Assembly: GCF_016545825.1 (NCBI RefSeq)
Contig: NC_052612.1
Location: forward strand, 6,882,001 to 6,946,000
Length of the DNA: 64,000 nt
Direction of reading: 5' to 3'
Source of the DNA: Eucalyptus grandis
Taxonomy: Eukaryota; Streptophyta; Magnoliopsida; Myrtales; Myrtaceae
The position numbers and the translations under genes were made by a program. The notes under the pieces were generated by a model that saw nothing but the letters and a program-made list of their open reading frames with translations, had not been told where the DNA came from and searched no databases. This document shows positions 22,142 through 34,639 of this stretch, in pieces. Within the stretch, counting starts at the first letter, position 1, and each line of letters opens with the position of its first letter.

Positions 22142-23441
22142 CTAGTCTCAGGGTTCGCCTGGAGGCAAAGCCTCGATGGCCCCGAACACAGTGAATGCCT
22201 TCTCTCTCACGGCCTTGATCTTCTCCTTGGTGATGTCCACGTTGCCCCTCGTGAAGTAGGGTGTGCATGGCAACATTTTTATTCTGAAATTTTTTTCTAT
22301 TTTACTTCGAGAACAATTTCTAAATAAAATAAGATATTTGATAATTATATAAAAAAATTTATTCTTGCAATAAAAAATAATAAAAATGCGTTTGGTAAAA
22401 ATTTATAAATTTTTGTATTTATTTGTTTTTCTTCTTCCTTACGGACCGTCGACCGCTGCACGATCACCGCACGACCGCCGCACGACCATCGCACAACCGC
22501 CAATTGTCGCCGCGACCGTTGCCGCATGTGGCGATGTGAGCTATGGGTGGCGATCTGTGGCAGCGATCGGCAGCAACTCTCAGCGATCATGCGGCAACAA
22601 GCGGTGATCGTGCGGTGGTCGACGACAGCAAACTACTAGCGGACGATGGCGGTCATCAGCCGATGGGCTGTGTGCAGCGACCGATGGGCTACGGAAGGCG
22701 GCAACGGTCACCGACGGTGGCCGTGGGCAGCAGGAGATGGCCGCAACAAGGAAGAAGAACAAAGAAAAAAAAAAAAAAAAAAACTTATTTCTAGAAATTG
22801 TTTTCGGGAACAAGAAATTACTTTTTTTGTTTCATATTTCTGTTTCAAATCTATTCCCGTTCACTTTTCTATTCGGGAAAAAAATAAGTTGGCGTTACCA
22901 TTTTTTTTCCGAGGAACAAAAGAATAGAAATCAAAAGAAATAGAAACGTTACCATGCAAGCCTGTATTTGCTGGCGTTCCACACATCGAGCCTCCCTCCG
23001 GTAATGCGGTGATCTTCACCTCGTAGCCAGTGTTCTCTAAGGTGTTGGCCAGCATGTTGCTCTCGATGATCGAGTTGAAGTAGGAGAAGTTTCCATTGTC
23101 CAAGACCTCGACGTTGTGCTTCACTGTCTTGTTCCGATGACCTATAAAAGATGCAAAACGTGGCAAATCACATTTGAAAAGCCGCCGGTTTCAAAAATCG
23201 CGAGCACTGCTTTGCAACAAGATTGACTCACGACGTTGCAATGTTAATAGTCAGGAACATTTGAATTAACCAAGTAAATTTACGAAGCTTTGCTGGAAGT
23301 GGTCTCCTCGATGAGCTCGGCACTCTTGAGGACTGGCAGGAGGACACTGGAGATGAGGTTTTCAGCCCTGACGAAGACCTCGGACACCTTGGCCGGGGGG
23401 ATGGAGGACTTGATCTCGGTCTTGTAGCTGAAGTGTCCCAT
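22142..23441 (-). pseudogene. PR-10/Bet v 1 family, copy a, disrupted
   Basis: PR-10 proteins are about 160-residue cytosolic proteins with a hydrophobic ligand pocket, often induced by pathogens. Exon 1 opens at 23441 with MGHFSYKTEIKSSIPPAKVS and runs to a stop at 23280. It lacks the glycine-rich P-loop that should precede the intron, where EETTSSKAS is found instead. Exon 2 (about 23155-22958) reads IGHRNKTVKHNVEVLDNGNF and SYFNSIIES...EVKITALPEGGSMC. It is then interrupted by a roughly 700-bp inserted element and resumes at about 22266 with PYFTRGNVDITKEKIKAV. The C-terminus is frameshifted. A TATATATA box (23507-23514) remains about 70 bases upstream of the ATG. Confidence 0.8.
22256..22957. 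mobile_element. Non-autonomous TIR element (MITE-like) inserted in PR10-a exon 2
   Basis: The two junctions are inverted copies of GCATGG(T/C)AAC(G/A)TTT. Inside, AT-rich arms with GGGAACAAGAAATTA-type words flank a GC-rich core (22440-22740, many GACCG and CGCACGACC words) and a GAAGAA/poly-A tract. No transposase is present. No clean target-site duplication could be fixed, so the exact ends are plus or minus a few bases. Its plan (AT arms, GC core, AAGAAGAA tract) resembles the Tourist-like element at 30307-31160. Confidence 0.6.
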
Positions 23442-23519
23442 GATTCTCTGCTCGAAAAGAATTTGCTGAAATCTTGATCTAGGATTTCGAAGCTAAGACC
23501 CATGTGTATATATATGCGC

Positions 23520-26351
23520 GGGAGAGAGAGCTTTGTGGACCTGCTTTGGGTCCCTTTTAGAGGAAAACCAAGCAGTCGCGTACTTTCGGTTGAATTCTTC
23601 CAACCAAAAGCCATCAAGTCTGTGTAGCCTCATCAAGTCACTGTCAAATACTCGACTTTTGGACCTGACCGGTCAGGCACAAGAGATCAAGTCACTGTCA
23701 AGGAGGAACAGCCGGCACGACTGGCTGGAGACGGCCGGGAACTTCTCCGGGAAGGAGTTCTGCTCTTTCGCCATCTCGGGTGCCATCTCGGGTGAAGAGG
23801 AAAGTGGTGGAAATGCCGATTTATCGAAATTATGAGAAAAAGTCATTTTACTCACATAAGGGAATGATAACACTTACAAAAGACTGGGATGAGTCAGAAT
23901 AGTTGGAAAGATCCACATTTCCTAAAAAGGCACATAAAAAGCAGGTAAGTTACCTTTTCTCTTTTGAGATCCATCGCCCAATTTTCATTTATATTTCCTG
24001 TTTGCAATTTCTTTTAGGAATTATTACCTTTGTCGTCTTTGGACCTTAGAAGAATGTGTGATGAGGATGGAAATCGAGTCATAATGCATTTGCTACGACT
24101 TGGGATGGGATGATATGCACTTTCTTGTTCTTTGCCTTTTTACGAGAAAAGCCAACACGATCAAAATCGAGTCGTCTCAAGTACTCGACTTTTGGAAGAA
24201 TGTGTGAGGGGGAGCGTGTGCAATTGCCCACGCATGATGGGAACGTGAGGCATGGAAATTGTTGCCAAACAGGCCAATCAAAGATGCACCAATTTGAGAA
24301 CAAGTAATAAAGGATAAAAGAAAATCAAAATCACATGAGACACAAAATTTACATGAAAAACTAAAAATGGAAAAAATCAGAGAAAGAGAGAAGGGTTTCA
24401 TTATCTTCAACAAAGAACACGAGAGTACAATCCAAAAAACTCTAAAACCACTTGATGAGCCACAAGATCTAAATATCTAGCAAAAAAATAGGAAAAAACA
24501 AAATAGGAGATGATACAGAGGCTAGAGTTGGAGATGTGTTATTAAACACATTCCTTTTATAGTCTTCTTTCAAAAATCCCCTAAAATAAAGATGTATGGT
24601 CTAAAATACTCTTATCTCTTAATTTGAAAGTCAAAACTTAACAAAAATCGAATCGAATCGAGTACTCAACTTTTGGAAGAAATATGATAGGTTACGTTTG
24701 GTTCAACTTTCTCAAGTACATTTGTAGAAATGTAAAATAGTATAAGCCTAAAGGGTTTTCAGAAAATGTAAAGATTGTTTGATAATATCTATTTTGAGAA
24801 GTAACTTTGAGATAAATGTTGGTTGATAAAAAAATATATTTAAAAAGCTTATTTAGGTGATTAATTTAAACTGTTTTAATTAATTTCGAGGGTTGCATAC
24901 TTTGTGTACTTTTGTGTGGTGTTCTTGAGTACCCGAGTACCTGTAGACTTATGTCCATAATTAAAGTCTAGAGAGAGAAAGAGAGCAATCGATATGGACT
25001 GAGCATCCAATCTCTTCTACTTCTACTTATGAAGAAATAATTTGACCTTGTCACTGCACTATCCACAGTCTTCAATTTTCTCGGGGAAAATGCAATTTGG
25101 GACAAATTCCGGCCCACCTTCGACTCCTTCTCAAAAAAGACAATACATTCAGGGCTGAAGAATGGAGCTTTGGGGACATGGTGGTGAATAACGAGTGATA
25201 TAGAAGAGATGATGTGCTATTAAATTATTCTCTCAAGTTTGAGCCCGTGTACAAGATTCGACTTCATTTGAAGATGTATAAAAACCGAATCTATTAGGAA
25301 AAAAATACCAATATCACATTTGGTATTTGAATTATAATTTATTTTGAAGGGAATATTCACGTTATATATACTGAGACGAGTTTTTTGTGCAATCCCCCAA
25401 AAGTCAACCCCCACAGTAACCCCCTTTTTCTCTCTCCCGCACCCTATTTCCATATATATGGATCTTCACTTCCAAATCCGATCGAGATGCTGATAAATAG
25501 TGTTCGAAAGGGGGGGATATTGCTTGCTGATTCATGTTGTGAAATGCGTGCTCTCTTCTTCTTTTCGCTAAGATGCTGACGAGTAACAACAGAGAAAGTA
25601 ATATGTCCCCGTATCGATAAACTCTCGGTAGATAAGGAAGATATAATTAAGACGCAATCAAGACGACAAAGATGAAAGCGAGGTGAGAAATAAAATTAAG
25701 GCGAAAAGATAAAACAGACAAAGGCGTGAAATACTGCAGCATCTTGGCGTAAAGAAGAAAGAAAAAGAAGTTGGCACCCAATTGAGGCATGTTGTCCGTG
25801 AGGACATGAGAGTTTCAAGACTTGAGGTAATTTTCCATGAGATTGAACACTGTGAGCTCGGGTGCAATTTAGGGGTGAGAAACATTCAAACATTTAGGCG
25901 CTGTAACTCGTTGATTCTCCGATTATTAGTGAATTATTTGCTCTTTCCCAGAATACGTACTGACATTTGGACCGAATCATGTAAATCTTATTAGTTTCCG
26001 CGTTATATCACAGCAACAACAATTGGTTCGAAAAGTGGTGTCAAAGTGTTTATGCTAGAAATCTTGGGGTGGAACAAAATGTGCTAAAGTGATTTGAAAA
26101 AATTATGCCGTGATTTTTACAAGATGTTTGACAAGTATCTTTAATTACAACTTTCAGAATTTCTACCACCTCAACTGTTGTCTCACCCACTTTGAAGGAG
26201 TCGCATGTATTACTGAACACAAGTTATAACACTTCACGCCAAAATATAGTTATAGTTCAGTCACGATAATAATTTTTCTTAAAGAGATGGGAGAATGTAA
26301 ACATAAACCATGATGGGAGACAGAAAGATTGAGCCAACATGCAACATCAAC
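23520..26351. other. Intergenic stretch between PR10-a and PR10-b
   Basis: No gene is recognised. A related phrase around TACTCGACTTTTGGA occurs at about 23650, 24181 and (TACTCAACTTTTGGA) 24662, suggesting an old duplication or insertion footprint. A plus-strand segment (23700-23800) with RNSRHDWLETAGNFSGKEFC looks protein-like, but I cannot assign it. The last 230 bases (26120-26350) match the 3' flank of PR10-g (52800-52960). Confidence 0.45.
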
Positions 26352-26640
26352 TCAATTGAAAGCATCAGGGTTTTGCAAGAGATGGGCGTCAATGGCCATG
26401 AACATTCCCATGGCCTTCTCTTTGCCGGCCTTGATCTGCTTCTCCGTGATCTCGGCCCCGTCCTTGGCATAGTACTTGCTCGTGCTCTTGCACATGCATC
26501 CTTGGCTAGCTGCAAGGCAAGGAAAACCACAATCAACTCCTAAACGTTGGTCTCATTTAAACTGTCGGTGAATGTCTTGAGACCCATGTTGATGCGGTGT
26601 GATTAAAATGTGCAAAGCGGGTGAAATTAAAAGATTCGCG
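26352..26640 (-). pseudogene. PR-10/Bet v 1 family, copy b, 3' remnant
   Basis: The minus-strand frame from about 26512 reads GCMCKSTSKYYAKDGAEITE, KQIKAGKEKAMGMFMAIDAH and LLQNPDAFN, ending at a stop at 26352-26354. This is an intact long C-terminal helix of PR-10. The first part of exon 2 and the whole of exon 1 are missing. The sequence to about 26640 matches intron and flank of copies f and g. Downstream, 26690-26850 matches the spacer that precedes the RLK C-terminal exon at 47730-47910. Confidence 0.8.
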
Positions 26641-26921
26641 AGGACTAGCCTTCACAGAAAGCGACATACTTGATGATTGAAATGCCCTCTAAATGGTTCT
26701 CAATGGCCTGTTTAGTAATCTAAATCATCATCACAATAGTCTAAATCATATAATAGAGAAAGAGTGCTAAAGACATGGATCTCAAGTCCAAATGATACTT
26801 ATTAGCATGAATTTTGATGCTCTTGAGGGTGGGAAGTCACTAAATTATTAACTTTTTTCCAACACCGGTCGGGTTCCATGGGATTGTTTCCACTATAGAG
26901 ATAAAAAGTTAGCATGCAAGT

Positions 26922-29417
26922 TGTCGCAACCTATCCCTCGGGGGGAGGGAATAGGTTTAGAGATATTGCCTAAAAAATGGACTTAAGGTCCAAGATTAGG
27001 CATGGGCTCTCCCAAGCCTATACCTCGCGTGACATTAGAGTGTTTTTAAGAATTTTTCAATGAGTCACCACCACTAGCCTATTGGAGTCAGCTAGAAATC
27101 AAGTGAGGCATGTGAGTAGACCTCACTTCCTACGCAATCAGAAAATGTAGGATCGATGACTTGATTACATTGATTGATCAATTAATGCCATTTCGATACT
27201 TAATCTTATTCATTTTAAAAGAAAAGATTTTTGTCAGGCAGTGGATTAATTTTATACTTATCCACTAATATATGAAGTGATCATGCAGATACGCAATCAT
27301 TAAAGTAACGGTCAATAACCAAGAAAGTATTAAATAAAGTACAAGGAAAAGCAATAATCTAACATAAAAAAATAATAATAATAATAATAAGAAAAATTGG
27401 CATTCCTAACTAGGTTAAAGGGAAATCACAATCAATATATTGAAAGTGCACCATTATTTGATAATTTGTCTCAGAAGGGAAATATTAGAACCCTATTGCA
27501 AGACCTTAAGACTTTGTTCAATTTTGAGCCCTATTTTGGTCGATGATTTTCCCACACTTTAGAGAAAACTGTTCAAAAACTAAATTTATTTATTTTTTTA
27601 AAATGATTTAAAAAAATAAAAAAATTCTAATTTTTTAAAATATATATTTTTGCAATTTTTATTCCGAAATAGTAACTCGGGCCGAGCCCGGCCCGATTCA
27701 AAAGTGGGTCGGGTAAGGATTCATGGGTTTGGGCCATGAACACTAAAAGCCAAATTGAAGAAGTGGGTTCAATGACTTAAACGCATTCGGAAAAGGGCCA
27801 AGATCAAGCCCAAATTTATCAAAGGAAAACACTTAATCCCCTTTACACTAAGATCACTTTAAAACAACTTCCAGCACGTCCTAAATAAGCCCAGCTCCGA
27901 AATTAGCCCACTTACTTGACCTATCCACAAACTCCTTCTTAGGCACCAAAATAACCCCGGAACAGCAGCTTCTCTTTCTGCGACTCCTCCTTCCCGAAGT
28001 CATTTTTACCTTTTCATAGTTTACTCTTTTTTTTTTTGCTTGTTTTCTTTTTATTCTTTATCCTTTTTTTTTTTTTTTTACTTCATCCCTTCCCCTTCCC
28101 TGCACCTATCTTCTTCCTCGACGACTCCCTCCGAAATGGGTTCCCTTGCCGAACCATAACCAAAATAAAACCACGTCCGACGAGCCCTCACCAACGTTTG
28201 GGATCGCCGCCAAACCACCATCGGGCGTCGGTCGTTCAGTCCGACCGATGCCGGCCACGGCCGTTGGCCGAGACACGGCTCGGCCCCCACCGAGGTTAGC
28301 CGAGGGACGAAACTCGGCCTGAACGACCGGGTACCATTCAACATAGCCCTGATACCGACATCCTCCAATACCTAACGGTGCCATCACCGGTCACCTTCCC
28401 TTTCCCGGCACCATCCACGACCAACCCATAGAAAGAACAAAGAAAATATATGCAGACCTAGCCTAGACATAATGTCGAGCACCTGTGTGCGTCGACTGAA
28501 AAGCTAACGAAAACTCAACTGGGAGATGAATCAACAGTCAAGGCAGAAGCAACAACCAAGCAAAGTCTAAGACAACAAAATCGCAGCTCACCGGGATCGG
28601 AGACTCGTGCGGGCCAGAGAACCGCGAGCTCCGGTCTGGTGAACTAGAAAAATCTGAATAAAAGGAGGTGCTCGGGTGACGGGGCCCTACTCGGCTCGAT
28701 AACGGCGGCCTGCAAGCAGGTTCGAAATGGCACGAACCGTGGCCGACCACCCTAGTGTCATCAAGACGAGATCATCGGGTTAAAGGGGACTGAACTCGAA
28801 AGGAGACTTACCGGAAGAATGGATGCCGGGAGGCGAGGTCACGGGCGCGGCCGAGCTTCTTTCCCGCTCTCTCCTATCAATTTCTCGCTTTGCTCTCACT
28901 CACGATGCTCTGTCCCTCCAACTTTCTCCTGGTTCGGTCTCTCTCCAGCTCTCTCCCCTTCAAGCTCTCTCCCTCTGTCTTGCGGTGCTTCTGTTCTCTC
29001 CCCCCCCGCCCCCCAAAACCCATTTTTTGCCCCTGCCTCCGGCTGTTCCCCCTGCTCCGCTCTGCTGTTCTGCTTTTCTTCTTTTTTACAGGCGCGCGAG
29101 GAAGGACTGCAGGAGGAGGACGACCAGCTGGCGGGCCGCGAGGAAGGCGGAGCTGGGCCTCCGTGGGGAAAGAAAAGGAAGAGATGGACCGCGCCCAGGC
29201 CCGCGCGGGGAAGAAGAAAGAGAGGCGGGCCGGGCTAAGGTCGGATCCAGCCCGACCCGGCCTCTCTTGTTCGTTTTTTTAATTAATAATTTGTTAAATA
29301 ATAATAATTTTAATTTTAATTTTAATTTTTAAATTTTTTAAATTAATTTTTTTACCAATTCCTAACTTTTAATGCTTTTAAGTCTTAAGTAAAATTGGCA
29401 AAATTTAGGTGTCAACA
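26922..29417 (-). mobile_element. Solo LTR (about 2.5 kb) of a Ty3-type element
   Basis: The ends are TGTCGCAACC and GGTGTCAACA on the plus strand, so the LTR starts TGTTGACACCTAAATTTTG in its own direction. The flanks are CAAGT (26917-26921) and CAAAT (29418-29422), a target-site duplication with one mismatch. No internal coding region is present. The GC-rich, CT-rich part (28100-29260) yields several long overlapping frames on both strands with no recognisable domains. The terminal 170 bases are AT-rich. A diverged relative lies at 55413-56337. Confidence 0.75.
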
Positions 29418-29639
29418 CAAATAATATAAAAGCACAGTTTAAATTTGATTCTCCTAATCAATGAGTATAAATGAGAATATGGGGGTGAAAAAAATGTTAC
29501 AAGAACTAAAACGTGGACTTTTCGAGAAGCTCCAATAACAGAAATGTCGCATATTCGGCAAGATGCAAGTACGTCCATCCATCGAGATGTAGTTTTTGGA
29601 GAAATTCACAAACAGATATTGAATGAATAAAAACGTTTA

Positions 29640-31280
29640 GAAAAATGTCATAAATAGCTTTTTTAGCTCAGTTAAATAGAGCTTACTTTAGTAAGCGATA
29701 GGTCTTGACTTTGAATCTCAACGAGATCCTTTGTACTATGACTCGTAATATTTTTTTTTTTTTCACATCCAATATACTTCGTAACAATTTTTTTGATAAA
29801 CAAAACTTCGACCGAGCCAAAAAAATTAGTCACTTAATATATGATAGAGCCAACATATACATACTATATATGTGTGTGTGTGTGTTTTCTTAGTACAAAT
29901 GGTAATACGAGCACCCAATTAGTAGGGGGGAGGTTGAGTTCGACTCTCAACGAGACAATTTGTCATTCAAAATTTTTCATAACGATTTTTTTTATAAACA
30001 AAAAATTCGATTGAGCCAAAAAATTTGTCACTTAATATATCATAAAGCCAACATATACATGTAATTCATTTTTCTTGGTACAAATGGGGATACGAGCACC
30101 CATTTATTAAGCAGGAGGTTTTGAGTTTGACTCTCAAATAAGTTTTCTTTTTTGTAAATTCAAAATTCTTCATTACAATTTTTTTATTAAAAAAAAGATC
30201 GACCGAACCAAAAAAATTGTTAGTTAATACATCATAGAGCCAACATATACATACAATATATTCTGTTTCATTTTCTTGGTACAAATGGGATACAAGCACC
30301 CGTTTAGGGCGCGTTTGGTAACGCTTTTATTCCCGGGAACAATTTCTTATCATAAATTATTCTTTTTTATTCTGTTCCCGAAAATAATTTCTAAGCATTT
30401 TAAGCCGTTTGATAACTGTTCAAAATTTCAATTCTCAAAATAGAATTGCGTTTGGTACAATGTTTAAAATTTTTATTCCAAATCATTTTCTTTTAATTTT
30501 TAAATAATTTTATTACTTTTTCCCTTTTTTCTTTTCTCTCTCATATTCTTCTTCTTCAAGTGGCCGGTCGCCGAGTCGAGGGCCGGCAATCTCACTGGAG
30601 CGTTGCCAACCCTCGGTGAGGCCAGTCCTTGTCGGCCGAGCCTCGCCAGCAACTAGGCAAGGCTTGCCCAGCCTCGCCGGTGGCTAGGCAGGCCTTGACG
30701 GGGCTGGGCAAGCCCCGCCGGTGGCCAGGCGGGCCTCGCCTGTGGCTGAGCAGGCCTCGCTAGGGTTGGACGAGGCTCCTCTCACTAGTGGTTGGGCTTG
30801 CCTCCGGCGAGCTCGCTAGACCTCACCCTGGCTTGGCGAGCCTCCAACAAGCTCGCCAAATCGGTTGTCGGCGACCAGTGATGGTGGGTGGCGGACGGCA
30901 ACCGCAACGATGGATGAAGAAGAAGAAAAGGGAAGAAGAAGAAGAGAAAATATGGGCTTGATTCTTGGATTTGTTCTCTGGAACAAGAAACAACTTTTTA
31001 TTTATTTTTTATTCCGTTCCAAAACCACTTCCAGGGAACAAAAAAATAAAAATTTGTTCCCAGGAACAAAAATTTTACCAAACACGGTTCCGTTCCAAAA
31101 CTACTCTCAAGAACAAAAGAATAAAATTTGGCACTGTTTGGCCGATTACCAGACAGGCCCTTAGCAAGCCAAAGTTTTGAGTCCGACTCTTAACGAGAGC
31201 ATTTGTCTTGTGACTTATAATCTTTCTTTCTTCTACATTCAAATTTTTTCGCAACAACTTTCTTTGTAAACATTCAAACT
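29640..31280. repeat. Four tandem units of a tRNA-promoter-like (SINE-like) repeat, the fourth split by a MITE
   Basis: Each unit of about 190-230 bp carries an A-box-like part (TAGCTCAGTTAAATAGAG in unit 1; TGGTACAAATGG...ACGAGCACCC in the others), a B-box-like part (GAGTTCGACTCTCAACGAG and variants), then TTTGTCATTCAAAAT, a T-rich run, a GACCGAGCCAAAAAAATT-type segment, and CATAGAGCCAACATATACAT. B-box positions are about 29702, 29931, 30117 and 31173; removing the MITE puts the last at about 30316. Not a functional tRNA gene, because no acceptor stem can be closed. Confidence 0.6.
30307..31160. mobile_element. Tourist-like (PIF/Harbinger) MITE, 854 bp
   Basis: The left end is GGGCGCGTTTGGTAACG and the right end is the complement of GGGCCTGTCTGGTAAT. 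Both are flanked by TTA (30304-30306 and 31161-31163), the target-site duplication typical of PIF/Harbinger elements. AT-rich arms with GGGAACAA words surround a GC-rich core (about 30560-30890, repeated GCCTCGCC and GGTGGC words). It contains no transposase. Confidence 0.85.
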
Positions 31281-33056
31281 TCTGTCTTCTTGATGCTGTT
31301 AAAATCAGGGATACGGAACTCTAGTGCGAATGGAACTCACTGCGGTGATGCTAACGAATCCCACTGGAATATGCGGAGGACGGAAAATCTTAGAGCTGGG
31401 GAAAATGAATGGGTTTGGGATTAGATCCGGCTTGGTTATTGCCCCGGAGCTGACTCACCGAAGCCATTAGAAAAGAGAACTCTAGAAAAAGAATAATGAC
31501 CAATGTTCTTTATTGTTCAAGCAGAGACATTTTCTATCGGCTAAACCTTATGCTTCTCACATTCAATGCTTGTGTTCCATCTGAAGTTATTTCTTACCAC
31601 ATAATTGTCGACAACCTAATTTGACCAATAAATGCAGTACATCTATATAGTATCTGGAGAGGAGCTGTTTCTGCTAGCTAAGGATTACATCAAGTATCTT
31701 TTTGGTGGATGTCTTAGTGTTAGGTTAACCCGTGCGATGCCCCAGTGAGGAAGATTTTACAAGGAGCTAACAGAGAAGAAAGAGGTTGATCAGTATTGGT
31801 TAGTGTTGAAAATTGAGATCCATTTTCTAAAACTAGCTAATTTCTTCTATTGTAATCTAGAAGCTCCTAAGTAAAGGTTTTGGTAGTAGAAGTTGTGGTC
31901 TAAAAATGTCCAAGTTAGAGATGTTTGGATGAATGGCCGTGGACAGTTGTAAAGCAAAAAAATCTCTGACAAAAGCAGAGATCTTTCCTTGAAGAATACG
32001 GTGGCTGACTTTATGAGTAAAGCAAGAACTAGTTTGTGTAAGGTGGTGGAAACATTAGATAAACTCCACCCACGTGAACATCCCATCTTACAATTATGTA
32101 ACGCCACATTTCTATCAACTAAATAAACGATATTCTTGTCTCATAAATCTTTTTCTATTTTCCTCAAAGTATTCATCCTTGTCCATTCCCCTACATCAAC
32201 TATACCATAAACATATACATTTACACATACAAACAAAAAGATATCATTGATATCAAAGTCATGCTTCGGCACAATCTCACCATTTCCAACGGTTAGAGAA
32301 GGCGATAATTAATATCCCGACCTAGTGGGACGGTCCTGAGAAGTAAAGGCGCAGGGACAGAATATAGACAAGATTTGTCTTCCAGCTATGATGATGGCCT
32401 CTGAACAATTCATCTTCGTCTTCCCCAGTCATTTTAGATGGAATGGCGATATCATTCCACGGTTCTAGTTTTGCAGTGATCCAAAGCTTGATCTTGCTAG
32501 ACGATGAGAAAGCTGTCTTGTGTAGTTGTTACACCATCTGTCATGGAATTTTCGTGCAAAATTTCACAAGAACAAGGTCAGATGAATGAAGGATTGAAGT
32601 CTATGTCATTCTGTTTTGTTGCAGTATGAATGACTGAGTTCAAGTTGATTCAAAGCGTTAGAGCAATTGGGACTTGATAGGCTGCTTCATCGGGTGAGGA
32701 CTTCTTCGTTCCAACTTTTTCTCTCCCTTTTGATTCGTTTTCATTTCTGCTATTGATTTTGTCATTTTGAGCTTAGGTTGCTACCTAATAGGCAGAATTT
32801 TTGTAACATTTGATATGATATGCAGATACACATTACTTGTGTATATCTCGAAAATTCCCACTTTTAGACACTGCTTTTGGCTGGCTTCTAAAAAATGCCC
32901 TTCTATTAATCTTCCGAGCGTTAAAAACTACAAATAAAAACTAAAAAAGTCAGATTGTGAGAGCAACTTCTGTTTGCTCTTTCTTTTGTTTTGCATTGCA
33001 TATTGGTCCTTCACCTATTTTGTATGCTGACAGCTAATTATAAACACCAAGTTGCT
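31281..33056. other. Intergenic stretch, nothing recognised
   Basis: There is no transposon end or gene I can name. A plus-strand segment at 31308-31470 reads GYGTLVRMELTAVMLTNP and ends at a stop. It looks protein-like but is unassigned. Confidence 0.4.
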
Positions 33057-34340
33057 TCAAAGGTCATATTTGAAACGAGCATATACTGAAATGTAGGGGC
33101 AAAAGAAATTATGCAGGTTCTCGAAACTCTGGTGGTTGACCGTGGGGACATCACCCGACCCTAGTATGTTGAGCTTTTTGATGGCGATGATTTGGCCGCT
33201 GGCCAGTTCGGCCTTGTAAATGCTCCCAAACCAGCCCTTTCCGATGCAGTACTTTTCACTGCAGCCATTGGTGGCCTTGGCGATGTCATTGAATGTGAAC
33301 TTTCCTTCCCTTCCCCATATGATTGACTTGGATTGCTCTTGCTTCACAAGACTCTTGATCTCTTCTTTGAATTCCTTGTTTCACCACCGAACTGCCATAA
33401 TCATAGCAATTGAAGTCACTAGAAGTAGTAAACAGCAGACTCCCAGGGTCACACCAAAAAGAACCTTTTCCCTAGGTCGGTCAATTTACCGCTCGTCCCA
33501 CAAGGAGATAATCTGGTCGCGTTTCCACACAAACCCGGACTCGCGATTAAAAAACTTCCCTGTGCTTGTTGGGAGAGGCGACCACTACGAACCGCACTGA
33601 TTGGCTCGTTGTACGATAAGTCTATTGAGCTTCAACTCCTCATGCTGGTGAGAGGAGCTGGGATCGTACCCGACAATTTGTTACGCAAAAGATTGAGATT
33701 TTCCAATTCAACAAGCTTTGCTAAATTGGAAGGAATTGATCCTGCTAGAGATATGTGGCTCGAGTCCGGGAGATTACTGTAACGTGAACAAGTTCCCAGC
33801 TACGGCAATATGACATCCAACAGATTGTTGTTGTTCAAGTTCAAGCTCAGTAAATTCTTGCAATTCGTTAGCTCTTCTGGTATGCTACCGCTCAATGCCT
33901 TCTCCCCGACAAATCAAGATATTCTAGCTTCGATAAGTTTCTTAACGAGATGGGAATGTCTCTGGCCAAATGGTTGTAGCTCAAGTTCAGCCTAATCAAT
34001 GCCCCCAGAGTTACCAAATCATAGGGAATTTTCCTAGTCAATTCATTGCCATATGGAGTCAGATCGCACAATTGAGACAATTTCCCAAGCTCCGGCGAGA
34101 TGTGGCTGGGGATTTTGTTACCATCTATCTGCAAATTCGTGACATTCGTGCACTCTCCCCATTCTGCAGAGAGATTCCTGACAAATAGATTGTTGCTAAG
34201 GGCCTGAGGCTTATAAAGTCCAGATTCAGATAAACCCCAAACACACTCATGACATCTGCAGTGAACCGATTGCTGTCCAGACGGACTCTCGTTAGCCTGG
34301 ACAATTCCTAAGCGATCGGGCAGCGGCTCGGTGAAGTTAT
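33057..34340 (-). pseudogene. LRR receptor-like kinase RLK1 (MIK-type), 3' portion: LRRs, membrane region, kinase N-lobe
   Basis: In coding order from 34340: FTEPLPDRLG, WGECTNVTNLQIDGNKI, HISPELGKLSQL, LSNLKLSYN-type repeats ending LSKLEYLDLSG, and a degenerate LRR and membrane segment (about 33800-33400). The start of the kinase follows (33347-33057): FTFNDIAKATNGCSEKYCIG, the glycine loop GKGWFGSIYKAE and the ATP lysine in IIAIKKLN. The frame then stops at an exon-like end (NHQSFENL), and the catalytic loop, DFG and C-lobe are absent. Several frames must be combined. Its 5' continuation is at 42806-42975, beyond the Copia insertion. Confidence 0.85.
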
Positions 34341-34632
34341 TGTTAAAGCTCATAAAACAACAATCAAAACAGAAAACATATATGTTGTTTGAGGGAGAGA
34401 AAGGATAAAAAAACAGAGCATAACACTTCATACGTTTTGTGCAAAAGAAAAAACTGTCAAGTACCACAACTAAATACAAAGCAGAAACTGCTCACATACG
34501 TGCTATTAACTTCCTAGAAAATAGCAAAAACACTAAATGCATAACTAAATGAACTTGGCTATTAAAAAAATAACAAAGGAAAATAGAGGAAAAAACACGA
34601 CCGAAAACAGCAGCACTGAGACAATTCCAACA
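34341..34632 (-). repeat. 3' LTR of the RLK1-inserted Copia
   Basis: 292 bp from TGTTAAAGCTCATAAAAC to CAATTCCAACA. It is preceded by GTTAT. The 5' LTR is 44 bp longer because of small insertions (A-run expansions and a GTGCAACACATAACTGC segment). Confidence 0.9.
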
Positions 34633-34639
34633 AACTCCT

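Noticed and set aside
22083..22268. 61-codon minus-strand frame (His/Gly/Arg-rich)
   Set aside because: Shadow frame of the PR10-a C-terminal fragment.
24181..24700. A transposon bounded by the two TACTCGACTTTTGGAAG-type phrases
   Set aside because: The phrase also occurs at 23650, no inverted ends or LTR-like termini were found, and the duplicated stretch is too long and diverged for a target-site duplication.
26279..26536. 85-codon Arg-rich minus-strand frame
   Set aside because: Out-of-frame shadow of the PR10-b exon 2 remnant; the correct frame gives the PR-10 C-terminal helix.
28819..29332. 169-codon plus-strand frame as a gene
   Set aside because: It lies inside the solo LTR, in CT- and GC-rich sequence with three overlapping frames of similar length and no motifs.
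29660..29735. A tRNA gene (TTTTTAGCTCAGTTAAATAG..)
   Set aside because: A-box and B-box-like words are present, but no acceptor or anticodon stem pairs properly, and the unit repeats four times with a SINE-like tail.
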